64,000 bases of DNA from Chloroflexota bacterium. Its GTDB lineage: Bacteria > Chloroflexota > Chloroflexia > Chloroflexales > Roseiflexaceae. Made by a program: the position numbers and the translations under genes. The stretch lies in the NCBI GenBank assembly GCA_018969485.1, contig JAGWYG010000006.1, forward strand, positions 1 through 64,000, given 5' to 3'. Positions 18,483 through 26,700 of this stretch are shown here, piece after piece; position 1 is the stretch's first letter, and the number at the start of each line of letters is the position of its first letter. The notes beneath the pieces are model-generated. The model did no database searches. It saw only the letters and a list, made by a program, of their open reading frames with translations, and was not told where the DNA came from.

Positions 18483-19589
18483 TCAGTGTGCGGCAACCTG
18501 TCGCAGGATGGTCAGGGTGTGCTGTGCACAGCGCTCCCAGCTGAATGTCGCGGCGCGTTGCCGCCCGGCGACGCTCAGGCGCTGGCGCAGCGCGGTGTCG
18601 TGGCTGATCTGGCTGAGCCCTGCGGCAATCGCGGCGACATCGCCGGGATCGATCAGGAGCGCGGCGTCACCGGCGACTTCGGGGAGCGCCGATGTGTTGG
18701 CGGTGAGCACCGGCGTTCCGGCGGCCATTGCCTCGAGAACCGGCATGCCGAATCCCTCGTAGAGCGATGGAAAGACGAACGCTGTTGCGCCGGCATACAG
18801 CGCCGGCAGGTCGCGATCGTCGAGGTAGCCGGTGAAGCGCACGCGCCCGGCGATGCCGAGCGCGGCGGCGCGGCGCTCGATCGGCTCGGCCAGCCAGCCA
18901 CGACGCCCGGCGATGACCAGCCGCGGCGCGTCGGGGGCTGCGGCGAGCGCATCGATCAGGCGCAGGAGATTCTTGCGCGGCTGGACGGTGCCGATGCACA
19001 GCAGGTAGGGTGCTGTGCCGAGCAGCGCGGTGATGCGGCCGCGCGCGGCTGCGTCGGGGGGCTGGGCGAAGCGCGGCGCGACACCGTGATGCACCACGCT
19101 GATCCGTGCCGGATCGACGCGCAGGTGTCGGATCAACGCATCGCGCGTGGCGGCCGAGATGGCGATCACATGCTGGGCGACGCGTACGCTCCAGCGTGTG
19201 CTGAGCGACAGGGCGATCCGCTGCGCTCGGGTGTGGTGCTCGGGGAACGCCAGATACCCCAGATCGTGGATGGTCACGACGCCACGGGTGCGCCGCGCCA
19301 GCGGCAACGCCAGCGGCAGCACGTGCGCGGGCACGAACAGCACCTCGGGTGGTGCGCGCAGAATCTCCGCCGAGAGCCGCACGTGGGTCCACAGCCGTCG
19401 CGCCGGCATCACGCGCAGCGCGAAGTTGCCGCCGAGCGGCGGCAGGCTCGCCGGCATGGCTCCGGCGTAGAGCCGGAAGGCATGGTGGGCCTCGATGCGC
19501 GCGATGGCGGCCAGCAGTTCGTAGGTGTACTGCTCGGTGCCCGTGCGTGTGCTGGTTGCGAGGCGGCTGATGTCGATCCCGATGGGCAT
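18483..19589 (-). CDS. GT4-family glycosyltransferase (group 1)
   Basis: A 368-residue retaining glycosyltransferase of GT-B fold. The donor-binding C-terminal domain has the GT4 signature EGFGMPVLEAMAAGTPVL followed by ALPEVAGDAALLIDP. The N-terminal acceptor domain starts MPIGIDISRLATSTRTGTEQ and includes TIHDLGYLAFPEHHT, common in mannosyl- or rhamnosyltransferases of the WbpY/MtfB group. It probably builds a surface glycan or glycolipid in the cytosol. The ATG at 19589 is preferred because upstream in-frame residues are Arg-rich and cover the promoter. It heads a run of three co-directional genes. Confidence 0.88.
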   Translation of the reverse strand: MPIGIDISRLATSTRTGTEQYTYELLAAIARIEAHHAFRLYAGAMPASLPPLGGNFALRVMPARRLWTHVRLSAEILRAPPEVLFVPAHVLPLALPLARRTRGVVTIHDLGYLAFPEHHTRAQRIALSLSTRWSVRVAQHVIAISAATRDALIRHLRVDPARISVVHHGVAPRFAQPPDAAARGRITALLGTAPYLLCIGTVQPRKNLLRLIDALAAAPDAPRLVIAGRRGWLAEPIERRAAALGIAGRVRFTGYLDDRDLPALYAGATAFVFPSLYEGFGMPVLEAMAAGTPVLTANTSALPEVAGDAALLIDPGDVAAIAAGLSQISHDTALRQRLSVAGRQRAATFSWERCAQHTLTILRQVAAH

Positions 19590-19638
19590 GTCGCTGCCGA
19601 TGCTCCGCTGGCGGCCGGCGAACCACACCGGACGCTGA

Positions 19639-19644
19639 ATCATA
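19639..19644 (-). promoter_or_regulatory. Extended -10 (TGG-TATGAT) for the glycosyltransferase-MFS operon
   Basis: Minus strand reads GTGG-TATGAT, 50 bp upstream of the glycosyltransferase ATG. The same TGG-TATGAT occurs in front of rarA (49164-49169). No good -35. Confidence 0.45.
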
Positions 19645-20415
19645 CCACGCCGCGCGCTGCCCGGAGTGCCGTCGTCGCGACGGCGGGGGCGGGCGCGGCG
19701 TCCCGCTGCACGGCGCTGGCGCCGGCGGGGCCATGACATCACCGGCCCGCCGCGCTGTGGCTCACGGCATGTTCATCCTCGCGCTCGGCACCATCGCCGG
19801 GCCATCGAGCGTCGCGACGCGCCTCCAGACCAATGGCGCGCACGCGCTGAGCATCATCACGGGCACACGCTGGCCAGCGCTGCGGCATGCCGCCGGGACA
19901 GCGACGCGCTGAGTGCCCCGCTGCCGTAGCACCCATACACTGATAATCCCGGCCCGGCATCGCCCCGTGGACTATCACCTGGTGCCAGGAGGTCGCAGCA
20001 TAGCCGATCTCGCTGCGCGAGCGCAGGCCTCGGCGAGGCCGTGGCACACGTGTTCGTGCGATGGGGTGGGCTCCGTGGGCTGCGTGTGATCCGACAGCGC
20101 CAGCGGCGTACGATGGCTGTTGATGGTGGGCTGATTCGGCGGTCACCCGATCGCTACGTCGCACGAGCATGCTGTTCCCGGATGCCGAGGTTGACGCAGT
20201 CTCACGCGAAGCGGCACGTGCCCAGATGCGCGAGGTCCTCACGGCGCGTCGTCGTGCTGGCGCCGAGATCGTCCAGCCAACCATCGAGAGCGTCAGCGCC
20301 GCACTTCAAACGGCATGGCCACGCCATGCCGGCTCCATTCCCGACGACGACGCATACCGCTCGATGCGTGCCGAAGGAGAGCGTCGGCGCCGTGAGCCTG
20401 ACGAGGATCCGAGGC
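19645..20415. other. Gene-poor, decayed stretch upstream of the vapC relic
   Basis: No intact gene could be supported here. Fragments of plausible coding sequence appear in changing plus-strand frames. One is a stretch near 19970-20010 reading like PGGRSIADLAARAQA, followed after a frame change by EAVAHVFVRWGGLRGLRVI near 20038-20090. Another is a frame starting ATG at 20169, MLFPDAEVDAVSREAARAQM, which runs into the toxin relic and ends unnaturally inside it. The latter sits where a VapB-type antitoxin would be expected, but no antitoxin family is recognised. The stretch is best read as eroded coding DNA. Confidence 0.4.
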
Positions 20416-20817
20416 GTGACGCTTCTCCTCGACGCCGACCACGTCAGCCTGGATCAGCGTGGCCGCCCGATCGTCCGCGCACGAGTTCAAGCTGCCGGAT
20501 CTGCACAGGTCGCAGCAGGCATCATCACGGCTGAGGAGTCACTGTGTGGGTGAATCGCTGCGATCCGTGCTGCAGCCACGCCTGGGGCTCGTGCAGCTGC
20601 GTATCGGCGGCTGAATACTTCACGGGGTTTGCTGTGGCCGATGCCACTGTCCAGGCGGAAGCGCTGGTGAGCGATCTGCGTACTCAAGATATCCGCATTG
20701 GAACGCAGGATCTGCGCATTGCTGCAATGGCGGTGGTGCACGATGCTCGTGACCTGCAACGCACGAGTCGTTGCCCAGGCGCCTGGCCTGGTGATCGAGA
20801 ATTGGTCGGCTCTGTAG
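20416..20817 (+). pseudogene. Broken VapC-type PIN-domain toxin
   Basis: Pieces of one PIN-domain ribonuclease toxin appear in order but in different frames. Piece 1 (20416-20550, frame 1) has LLLDADHVSLDQRGRPIV and GIITAEESLCG. It hits a TGA at 20551-20553 where relatives usually have Trp, then continues in the same frame as IAAIRAAATPGARAAAYRRL to about 20611. Piece 2 (frame 3) is YFTGFAVADATVQAEALV and RTQDIRIGTQDLRIAAMAVV. Near 20740 the frame returns for TMLVTCNARVVAQAPG and LVIENW, with stop at 20815-20817. One nonsense codon plus two opposite frameshifts means the toxin is dead unless these are sequencing errors. Confidence 0.75.
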
Positions 20818-20942
20818 GCCGCTCGCAGGTGAACGCGAACGTATCGCCCTGGGAATACGCCGGCACGAAGCGTGCCTGCGCTCCCTCGATCCGCCCCCCG
20901 CCCGTATCGTTCATCCATCTCGTCCATCCCCGCGAAGCTGGG

Positions 20943-21086
20943 GCGCCGACTCGCTCCCGTTCGGCGGCAGGTTTGTCGGGCGAGGCAGAAGATACGGCCT
21001 TCTGATGCGGCAAGCGCACGTCCAGGCGCTGCGGGATGTCCGGCCAGGGCCCGGGCGTCAGGCGCCGCGGGTGGCCAGGCGCGCCG
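20943..21086 (-). repeat. Dispersed repeat, copy B, in the intergenic stretch 20818-21346
   Basis: Read on the minus strand from 21086, this stretch aligns with 33811-33950 over about 130 bp and, less completely, with 11-88. The best block is CCCTGGCCGGACA followed by CCCGC and CCTGGACGTGCGCTTGCC. A shared downstream part then runs from CATCAGA through AAACCT to a GGCGCC. The rest of 20818-21346 holds no supported gene; a weak -10 (TAGGAT at 21316) lies before the next gene. Confidence 0.6.
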
Positions 21087-21346
21087 CGTCATTCCAGCCC
21101 CCGAACGGCCGTGCGTGGCGGCGGCGCACAGATGCGGGCAGATTCGCAGACCGGGCCGGCCCGGCGATGTGAGCCGGGCGCGCCCCCGCGCAGGTCACGG
21201 CGGCGTGCCGTGACGGCCAGCCCCGCAGGAGCGCATGCCAGCGGGAATCCCGGCACGCCTGGCGCGCGCGCGGCGCCCGGCGCGATCGCCGCATCACCCC
21301 GAAGGCTGTTCGTGCTAGGATGCTGACGCGAGACAAGGAGGCCACC

Positions 21347-22345
21347 ATGACGCCGGTCCTGCTGATCTTCATCACCGCGCTGGTCGGTGCCATGCTCGGC
21401 ACGCCGCTGGCACGGCGCCTGGCATTACGCAGCGGCATGGTCGACGCGCCAGCCGCGCGCAAACTGCATGCTGCCCCCGTCCCGTTGCTCGGCGGGCTGG
21501 CAATCTACGCCGCCTTCATCCTGGCGCTCATCGTGGCAGGAGATCGGGCGACCATCCGCGAAGCCATCGGCATCATCCTCGGTGCGACCATCGTCTCGCT
21601 GACCGGGCTGGCCGACGATCGCTGGCAGCTCGGCGCTCCCGCCAAGCTGGCTGCACAGGTGGCTGCCGCTGCTGTCGCCATCGTCGCCGGAGTGCGTATC
21701 CAGCTGCTCGGCCAGCCGTGGCTCGATGCCGCGCTGGCGCTGTGCTGGTTCGTCGGCATCACCAACGCCCTCAATCTGCTCGACAACATGGATGGCCTCT
21801 CCGGCGGGGTGACGACCGTTGCAGCGGCGTTCTTTCTGCTGCTGGCGGCAATGAGCGGTCAGTACCTCGTCGGAGCGCTGGCCGCAGCGCTCATCGGCGC
21901 CTGCCTCGGATTCCTGCGCTACAACCTGAACCCGGCACGGATCTTCATGGGCGACGCCGGCGCGTTGTTCCTTGGCTTCGTGCTGGCCGCGCTCGCCATC
22001 AAGCTCAGGTTTCCGGCAAATACGCCGCAGGTGACCTGGCTGGTACCCGTCTGCGTTCTGGCGCTGCCGATCTTCGACACGACCCTGGTGACCATCTCGC
22101 GGCTGCGTCGTGGGCTCAATCCGCTCACCACACCGGGGCGCGATCATCTGTCGCATCGCCTGACGGCGCTCGGGCTCACGCGCCGCGAGGCGGTGCTGGT
22201 GTGCTATCTGCTGACCGGCATCGGTGGCATGGTCGGGGTATACATCGCCCAGGCGACGCTGGCCGACGCCTGGGCTGCGGTGGGGCTACTCGGTGCGGCG
22301 ATGCTCGCCGGCATCATCTGGCTCGAGCGGTCATCGGTGCCCTGA
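21347..22345 (+). CDS. WecA/TagO-like undecaprenyl-phosphate phospho-sugar transferase
   Basis: A 332-residue polytopic enzyme of the MraY/WecA/RgpG family. It moves a UDP-linked HexNAc-1-phosphate onto a polyprenyl phosphate to start glycan or teichoic-type polymer synthesis. About ten hydrophobic helices are visible. Family motifs are [24 protein letters not shown] (DDxx(D/N) motif), [15 protein letters not shown], the metal-binding [19 protein letters not shown] and the His-rich cytosolic loop GRDHLSHRL. The loop composition suits WecA/TagO rather than MraY. The ATG at 21347 follows AAGGAGG. It stands alone on its strand and converges with a binding-protein gene 35 bp away. Confidence 0.88.
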   Translation: MTPVLLIFITALVGAMLGTPLARRLALRSGMVDAPAARKLHAAPVPLLGGLAIYAAFILALIVAGDRATIREAIGIILGATIVSLTGLADDRWQLGAPAKLAAQVAAAAVAIVAGVRIQLLGQPWLDAALALCWFVGITNALNLLDNMDGLSGGVTTVAAAFFLLLAAMSGQYLVGALAAALIGACLGFLRYNLNPARIFMGDAGALFLGFVLAALAIKLRFPANTPQVTWLVPVCVLALPIFDTTLVTISRLRRGLNPLTTPGRDHLSHRLTALGLTRREAVLVCYLLTGIGGMVGVYIAQATLADAWAAVGLLGAAMLAGIIWLERSSVP

Positions 22346-22380
22346 CCCCTCGCCACACAGCGCGCCGCCGGCATGCGCGA

Positions 22381-24060
22381 TCATCGGATCGTTCCGGCGA
22401 TCTCGCGCGAGCTGCTCAGATACCAGCGCGACACCTCGGCAAACCGCCCCTCGCGACCATACTGCAGCGGCGTCGTCGGGATCACGGGCAGATCACCCGA
22501 CGCCACCGCATCAAGCCCGCCGAGCTGATCGGTCGCCAGGTAGATGAACAACGGCTGGTACAGCGTGATGCTCGGCGTCAATTCGACCCAGCGCCGCTGG
22601 AATGCGATGTAGGAGCTGACGCGGCGCTCGATGTCGGGCGTCCGCCGGGCCTCATCGAGCAGTTCATCGATCTGCTCGTCGACCAGGCCGGCATAATTCA
22701 GCCCGGCGTCGGCCTGGCTGCCGTGCCACAGCTCATAGACATCCGGATCAGCGCCGAGCCGCTGCCAGCCGTGGATTGCGGCGCTAAACCGGTGCTCGGC
22801 GAGCCGTGCCTGCAGCGACTCGCTATCGACCTGCTCGATCGTCACCGCCACGCCGACGGCACCCCATTGCCGCGCGATCTCCTGGGCCACCGCGACGCGC
22901 TCGGGCAGGCCATCGATCAGAATGGTGACCTGGAGCGGCGTACCGTCACGGGCGCGCATGCCGTCGGCGCCGGCCACGTACCCGAGCCCCGTGAGCGCCT
23001 CGGCCGCCGCTGCCGGGTCGGGGGCCGGCCACAGCGGCTCGGGCGTCGCCGCCCACCAGCCCGGCAGGATTGGCGTATCGAGGCGGACTGCCTGCCCCGA
23101 CAGCGCCGCGGTGATCAGGGCGTCTTTGTCGAGCGCCAACGCCAGCGCCCGCCGCATGACCGGATCGGCAAACAGCGGCTCGCGAAGGTTGAACGTCAGC
23201 GTCGTATAGCTGTCGACTGGCGTCTTGCGCACGACGAAGCCGCGCGGCGGATTGATCTGCGCCAGGCTGCTGGTGCCGACGAACCCGGTACCCATCACCT
23301 CGCCCCGCGTGAGCGCCGTCAGAATGGTCTGATCGTTGGGCAGGTAGCGCAATTCGATGCTGTCGAGAAATGGCCGCCCGAGACGATATGACGGATTGGC
23401 GCTGAGGAGCGCGTGCTCGCTGGTGAGCTCCGTGAGGCGATACGGTCCGGTGCCGACCGGCGCCAGGCCGAAGGGGTGTGCAGCCCATTCCGCCGGCGGC
23501 ACCGCCGCCAGAATGTGGGCCGGCAGGATGGGAAACGTCGTAGCCCGCAGAAACGCGGCATACGGCGCCTCGAGCCGGCAGCGGACCTCGCGCTCGCCGA
23601 CCTGCTCGACGACGACGCTGCGCCACACGGTCGCGATGCTCGGATCGCCGGCGAAGGCTGGCCCCTGCACGGCGCGCAGCGTGAACATGACATCATCGAC
23701 CGTGACGGGCGTGCCATCGTGCCACGTGACGTCGGTGCGCAGCGTGAACGTGTAGACCGTCCCGCTCGCGTCGACTTCCCATGCCTGGGCCAGCGCCGGC
23801 GCGGGAAAACCATCGACGCCAGTGCGCGTCAGGCCGTCATAGATCAGCGACTGAATGTCGGCCGCGCCCGGATCGCGCAGCAGGTCGCGCACCAGCGGAT
23901 TCAACTGCTGCGGCGGCGCGCTCGCCGCTTCGATGTACTCGCCGCCGGCGAGCGGCCGCGCGACGGATGCCAGCGTCACGGCCAGATAGCCCATCAATCC
24001 CAGGATGACGAGCGAGCTTGCGGCAGCGATGAGGAGTTGCCAGCGGATGCGTCGTGCCAT
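22381..24060 (-). CDS. Family 5 extracellular solute-binding protein (peptide type)
   Basis: A 559-residue SBP_bac_5 protein. It has an uncleaved-looking N-terminal anchor (hydrophobic residues about 9-30, no Cys lipobox), so it is probably tethered to the membrane by that helix. Signatures: VYTFTLRTDVTWHDGTPVTV, GTGPYRLTE and FNLREPLFADPVMRRALA. It begins 6 bp after the secG stop, so it is almost certainly expressed with secG. No permease or ATPase gene follows. The protein is a paralogue of the lipoprotein at 4975-6666, sharing the domain order but differing in membrane attachment. Confidence 0.86.
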   Translation of the reverse strand: MARRIRWQLLIAAASSLVILGLMGYLAVTLASVARPLAGGEYIEAASAPPQQLNPLVRDLLRDPGAADIQSLIYDGLTRTGVDGFPAPALAQAWEVDASGTVYTFTLRTDVTWHDGTPVTVDDVMFTLRAVQGPAFAGDPSIATVWRSVVVEQVGEREVRCRLEAPYAAFLRATTFPILPAHILAAVPPAEWAAHPFGLAPVGTGPYRLTELTSEHALLSANPSYRLGRPFLDSIELRYLPNDQTILTALTRGEVMGTGFVGTSSLAQINPPRGFVVRKTPVDSYTTLTFNLREPLFADPVMRRALALALDKDALITAALSGQAVRLDTPILPGWWAATPEPLWPAPDPAAAAEALTGLGYVAGADGMRARDGTPLQVTILIDGLPERVAVAQEIARQWGAVGVAVTIEQVDSESLQARLAEHRFSAAIHGWQRLGADPDVYELWHGSQADAGLNYAGLVDEQIDELLDEARRTPDIERRVSSYIAFQRRWVELTPSITLYQPLFIYLATDQLGGLDAVASGDLPVIPTTPLQYGREGRFAEVSRWYLSSSREIAGTIR

Positions 24061-24066
24061 CGTCGG

Positions 24067-24342
24067 TCACGCAAATGCGATCAGCGGCAACACCGAGCCG
24101 GTGGGCTCTGCCGTGCCGAAGATTGGCAGGCTGGCGATGAGCGAGACGACGAGGAAGATGATGCCAAGCACGATCGTGGCCTGGTGGATCGTCTTCTCAA
24201 GGCCGCGCTTGGTGCGGTAGACCGAACTCGTGTCGCGTGACTGCATACCAGCGGTGCGGCCCTGGACGACGACCAGGAAGATGAGCACCGAGCTCAACAG
24301 AATGAGCGCGATGAAGAGCGAGGTCTGGATGGCTGACTGCAC
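24067..24342 (-). CDS. secG: Protein translocase subunit SecG
   Basis: A 91-residue membrane protein with two helices (about residues 8-26 and 56-76) separated by a polar loop. The first helix ends in LIFLVVVQGR, and the loop has the SSVYRTKRGLEKTIHQAT pattern typical of SecG. SecG stimulates SecYEA-driven export by cycling its topology. The GTG start has GGAGG five bases upstream. A well-formed promoter lies directly upstream. The gene is followed after 6 bp by an exported binding protein. Identification is by pattern and topology, as SecG is poorly conserved. Confidence 0.85.
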   Translation of the reverse strand: MQSAIQTSLFIALILLSSVLIFLVVVQGRTAGMQSRDTSSVYRTKRGLEKTIHQATIVLGIIFLVVSLIASLPIFGTAEPTGSVLPLIAFA

Positions 24343-24381
24343 ATGCGCCTCCGCCGATCGTCAGAATCTGATGCTGGCGCA

Positions 24382-24410
24382 ATTATAGCATCGGAATCGA
24401 GTGGTCGCAA
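24382..24410 (-). promoter_or_regulatory. Sigma70-type promoter of secG
   Basis: On the minus strand, TTGCGA (24405-24410) and TATAAT (24382-24387) are separated by 17 bp. An extended TGC precedes the -10. The predicted leader to the secG GTG is about 33 nt. Confidence 0.75.
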
Positions 24411-24529
24411 TGGACATGGCAGTGGCCCACGAACGCGGATCGACCACGACGTCGCGCTGCTGGCTGCTTCTTCCCGAGAGAGGCGAGGGGTGAGAGACGA
24501 GAGGCAATGGCAATATGTGACCTCACTTC

Positions 24530-24685
24530 CATCCCTTCGTGCGCCCCCGCTCTTGTCCCCCGCCTCCCGCCCCTTCGTGTCTTCGTGTCTTCGTGTGAGT
24601 CCGCGTCTTCGCGTGAGCCGGTCTCCCGCCCCTTCGTGTCTTCGTGCCTTCGTGTGAGTCCGTCTCCTCGTGCCCTCGTGAGAAC
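24530..24685. repeat. Irregular tandem repeat of CTTCGTG units
   Basis: About 150 bp built of variations on CCCTTCGTGTCTTCGTGT and GAGTCCGTCTCC, with two longer imperfect copies (around 24569-24608 and 24630-24665). Base composition and periodicity (about 9-10 bp) differ from flanking coding DNA. Similar CACGAAGACACGAAG runs are common between genes in large bacterial genomes. It fills most of the gap between secG and the GntR operon (24343-24765) and is not CRISPR-like. Confidence 0.75.
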
Positions 24686-24696
24686 CCCGTGCCCGC

Positions 24697-24726
24697 TTGA
24701 CACCGGCTGCGGCGCATGCCTATAAT
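24697..24726 (+). promoter_or_regulatory. Near-consensus sigma70 promoter of the GntR operon
   Basis: TTGACA (24697-24702) and TATAAT (24721-24726) both match consensus, with an 18-bp spacer. Transcription should start near 24733, inside the palindrome at 24730-24743. It is the strongest promoter in the window. Confidence 0.85.
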
Positions 24727-24729
24727 TCG

Positions 24730-24743
24730 CTGGTCCGTACCAG
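24730..24743. promoter_or_regulatory. Candidate operator for the GntR/HutC regulator
   Basis: CTGGT-CCGT-ACCAG is a 5-bp-arm palindrome at the predicted transcription start. Its half-sites TGGT/ACCA with a 4-bp centre match the layout of the DasR/NagR site (TGGTCTAGACCA) known for HutC-subfamily regulators of amino-sugar use. Binding there would block the operon promoter, so autoregulation by the adjacent gntR product is likely. Inference from position and symmetry. Confidence 0.6.
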
Positions 24744-24765
24744 TGAACCGGGTGGTGTCATCACA

Positions 24766-25548
24766 ATGCTGGCAAACGCCCTGCAGCCGCTCGACCCACA
24801 GCACATGCTACCGCTTCACGCGCAGCTCGCCGAGGTGCTGCGCGAGCAGTTGCGTGCAGGCATCTGGGCATCCGGAGCGTTGCTGCCATCCGAGCGGCAT
24901 CTCGTCGAGCAGTACCACGTCAGCCGTGCGACAGTCCGGCAGGCGCTCGACGCGCTGGTGCGCGACGGACTGGTGCGGCGGGTGCAAGGGCGAGGCACAA
25001 TCGTCGAGGCGCCACCATACGAGCAGGCGCTGCATGCGCCCTACAGCTTCTTCGCCCAGGTGGCACGGCTCGGGTTGCGGCTCGAAGACCAGCAGATCCA
25101 GCAGCGCGAGGTCGCAGCGAGCGACGCACAGGCGCGGGCGCTCGGCGTCGCGCCAGGCAGTGGATTGATTCACATCCAGCGCGTACGATCGCTCGACGGC
25201 ATACCGTTCACGCTCGACAACTGCTACCTGGTCGCGCGGCTCTGCCCCGAGCTGCGGCACGCGCCCTTGCGCGGCTCGCTGTATCAATGGCTCAGCGAGG
25301 CGTGCGACCTGCCGATCGTGCGCTGCACCGACACGCTGGCCGCCACCATCGCCGACCGGGCGGTGGCGGCCTTTCTGGATGTCGCACCGGGCGCACCGCT
25401 GATGCGCATCGACCGGATCGCCTACACGCGTGGCGATTTGCCGCTGCACCTGGCGGTGAACAGCGTCCGCGGCGATCGTTGCCGTTTCCGGGTTGCGCTG
25501 GCCGGGGCACCAGCGCATCTCGAAGTTGCCGGAGCACGTGAGCCGTGA
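24766..25548 (+). CDS. GntR-family transcriptional regulator, HutC/UTRA subfamily
   Basis: A 260-residue repressor. The N-terminal winged helix reads PLHAQLAEVLREQLRAGIW, then LLPSERHLVEQYHVSRATVR and GLVRRVQGRGT (residues about 16-75). The C-terminal UTRA effector domain has the usual SGLIHIQRVRSLDGIPFTLD and a LMRIDRIAYTRGDLPL block. UTRA domains bind small sugars or acids, e.g. GlcNAc-6-P in NagR. The ATG at 24766 is favoured. The in-frame codons upstream cover the promoter and operator. It is the first gene of the operon and probably controls it through the palindrome at 24730. Confidence 0.9.
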   Translation: MLANALQPLDPQHMLPLHAQLAEVLREQLRAGIWASGALLPSERHLVEQYHVSRATVRQALDALVRDGLVRRVQGRGTIVEAPPYEQALHAPYSFFAQVARLGLRLEDQQIQQREVAASDAQARALGVAPGSGLIHIQRVRSLDGIPFTLDNCYLVARLCPELRHAPLRGSLYQWLSEACDLPIVRCTDTLAATIADRAVAAFLDVAPGAPLMRIDRIAYTRGDLPLHLAVNSVRGDRCRFRVALAGAPAHLEVAGAREP

Positions 25549-25564
25549 AGGGAGGTACAACACG

Positions 25565-26680
25565 ATGAGCGAGGCCGAAACCGACAGCTATGGGCTGTCG
25601 AACGTCGTCAGCGGCGCCGAGGTCGCGGCGCCAACATTGCCATATCTGCCGCGCGAGCCCCAGCACTATCGCCCGGCGATCGGTCTCGTCGGATGTGGTG
25701 GCATCGCCGCACAGCACCTGGCAGCCTACCGTGCCGCCGGTTACCGCGTCGTCGCCTTGTGCGACCGCAATCTGCACAAAGTTCAGGAACGTGTCGCGAC
25801 CTACTTTCCCGATGCGGCGGCCTACACCGATGTGGCGCAGCTGCTCGCGCGCGACGACATCGAGGTCGTCGACCTGACGCCACACCCGCACGACCGGGCC
25901 GACATGATCGCCGCCGCGCTGGACGCCGGCAAGCACGTCCTCAGCCAGAAGCCATTCGTCCTCGACCTCGACGTCGGCGAGCGGCTGGTCGAACTGGCCG
26001 ACCGGCGCGGGCTGAGGCTGGCCGTCAACCAGAACGGGCGCTGGGCGCCACACTTCGCGTATCTGCGCGCCATGATCCAGGCCGGGCTGCTCGGCGATCT
26101 CACCAGCGTCCGGTGCAGCGCCGGATTCGATCACTCATGGACCATCGAGACGCCGTTCAATCGGGTGCGTGACCTGGTGCTGTTCGATTTCGCCATCCAC
26201 TGGTTCGACATCATCACCGCGTTCTTTGGCGAGCGCGCGCCGCAACGGGTGTTCGCGACCAGTGCCCATGCGATCGGCCAGCGCGCCTGGCCACCCTTTC
26301 TGGCCCATGCCACCATCGACTACGGCGATGCGCTGGCGGCGATCGCCTTCAACGCCACGGTGGTGTACGGCCAGCACGATCGCACGACGATCTGCGGCAC
26401 GCTCGGCACGGCGGTGAGCCAGGGGCCGAGCCTGTCGGAGCAGCAGGTGACGATCGATACCGCCGCCGGCACCAGCCGCCCGGCGCTGACGGGCACCTGG
26501 TTCCGCGAGGGATTTCATGGCACGATGGCCGAGCTGCTATGCGCGATTGAAGAGCGCCGTGAGCCCGCCAACGGCGCCCGCGAGAACCTGCGCAGCCTGG
26601 CGCTGGCGTTCGCCGCCGTCGCCAGCGAGCGCACCGGCGCCGCAGCCGTGCCGGGCAGCATCCGTCGCCTGCCTGCGTGA
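25565..26680 (+). CDS. Gfo/Idh/MocA-family oxidoreductase
   Basis: A 371-residue NAD(P)-dependent dehydrogenase. The Rossmann domain opens with IGLVGCGGIAAQHLAAY near residue 38 and the substrate side has the Lys of HVLSQKPFVLDL (EKP-equivalent, here QKP). The C-terminal domain shows FDFAIHWFDI, carrying the His seen in sugar-oxidising members. An unusual 37-residue N-terminal extension precedes the nucleotide fold. Family members oxidise or epimerise sugars, inositols and sugar amines. The ATG follows GGGAGGT after a 16-bp gap from gntR. Expressed with the second paralogue downstream. Confidence 0.88.
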   Translation: MSEAETDSYGLSNVVSGAEVAAPTLPYLPREPQHYRPAIGLVGCGGIAAQHLAAYRAAGYRVVALCDRNLHKVQERVATYFPDAAAYTDVAQLLARDDIEVVDLTPHPHDRADMIAAALDAGKHVLSQKPFVLDLDVGERLVELADRRGLRLAVNQNGRWAPHFAYLRAMIQAGLLGDLTSVRCSAGFDHSWTIETPFNRVRDLVLFDFAIHWFDIITAFFGERAPQRVFATSAHAIGQRAWPPFLAHATIDYGDALAAIAFNATVVYGQHDRTTICGTLGTAVSQGPSLSEQQVTIDTAAGTSRPALTGTWFREGFHGTMAELLCAIEERREPANGARENLRSLALAFAAVASERTGAAAVPGSIRRLPA

Positions 26681-26700
26681 ATCAGGAGAGGAGCAGTACC

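Noticed and set aside
24530-24685. Possible CRISPR array
   Set aside because: Units are 9-20 bp, irregular and contiguous, without 30-40-bp unique spacers or adjacent cas genes.
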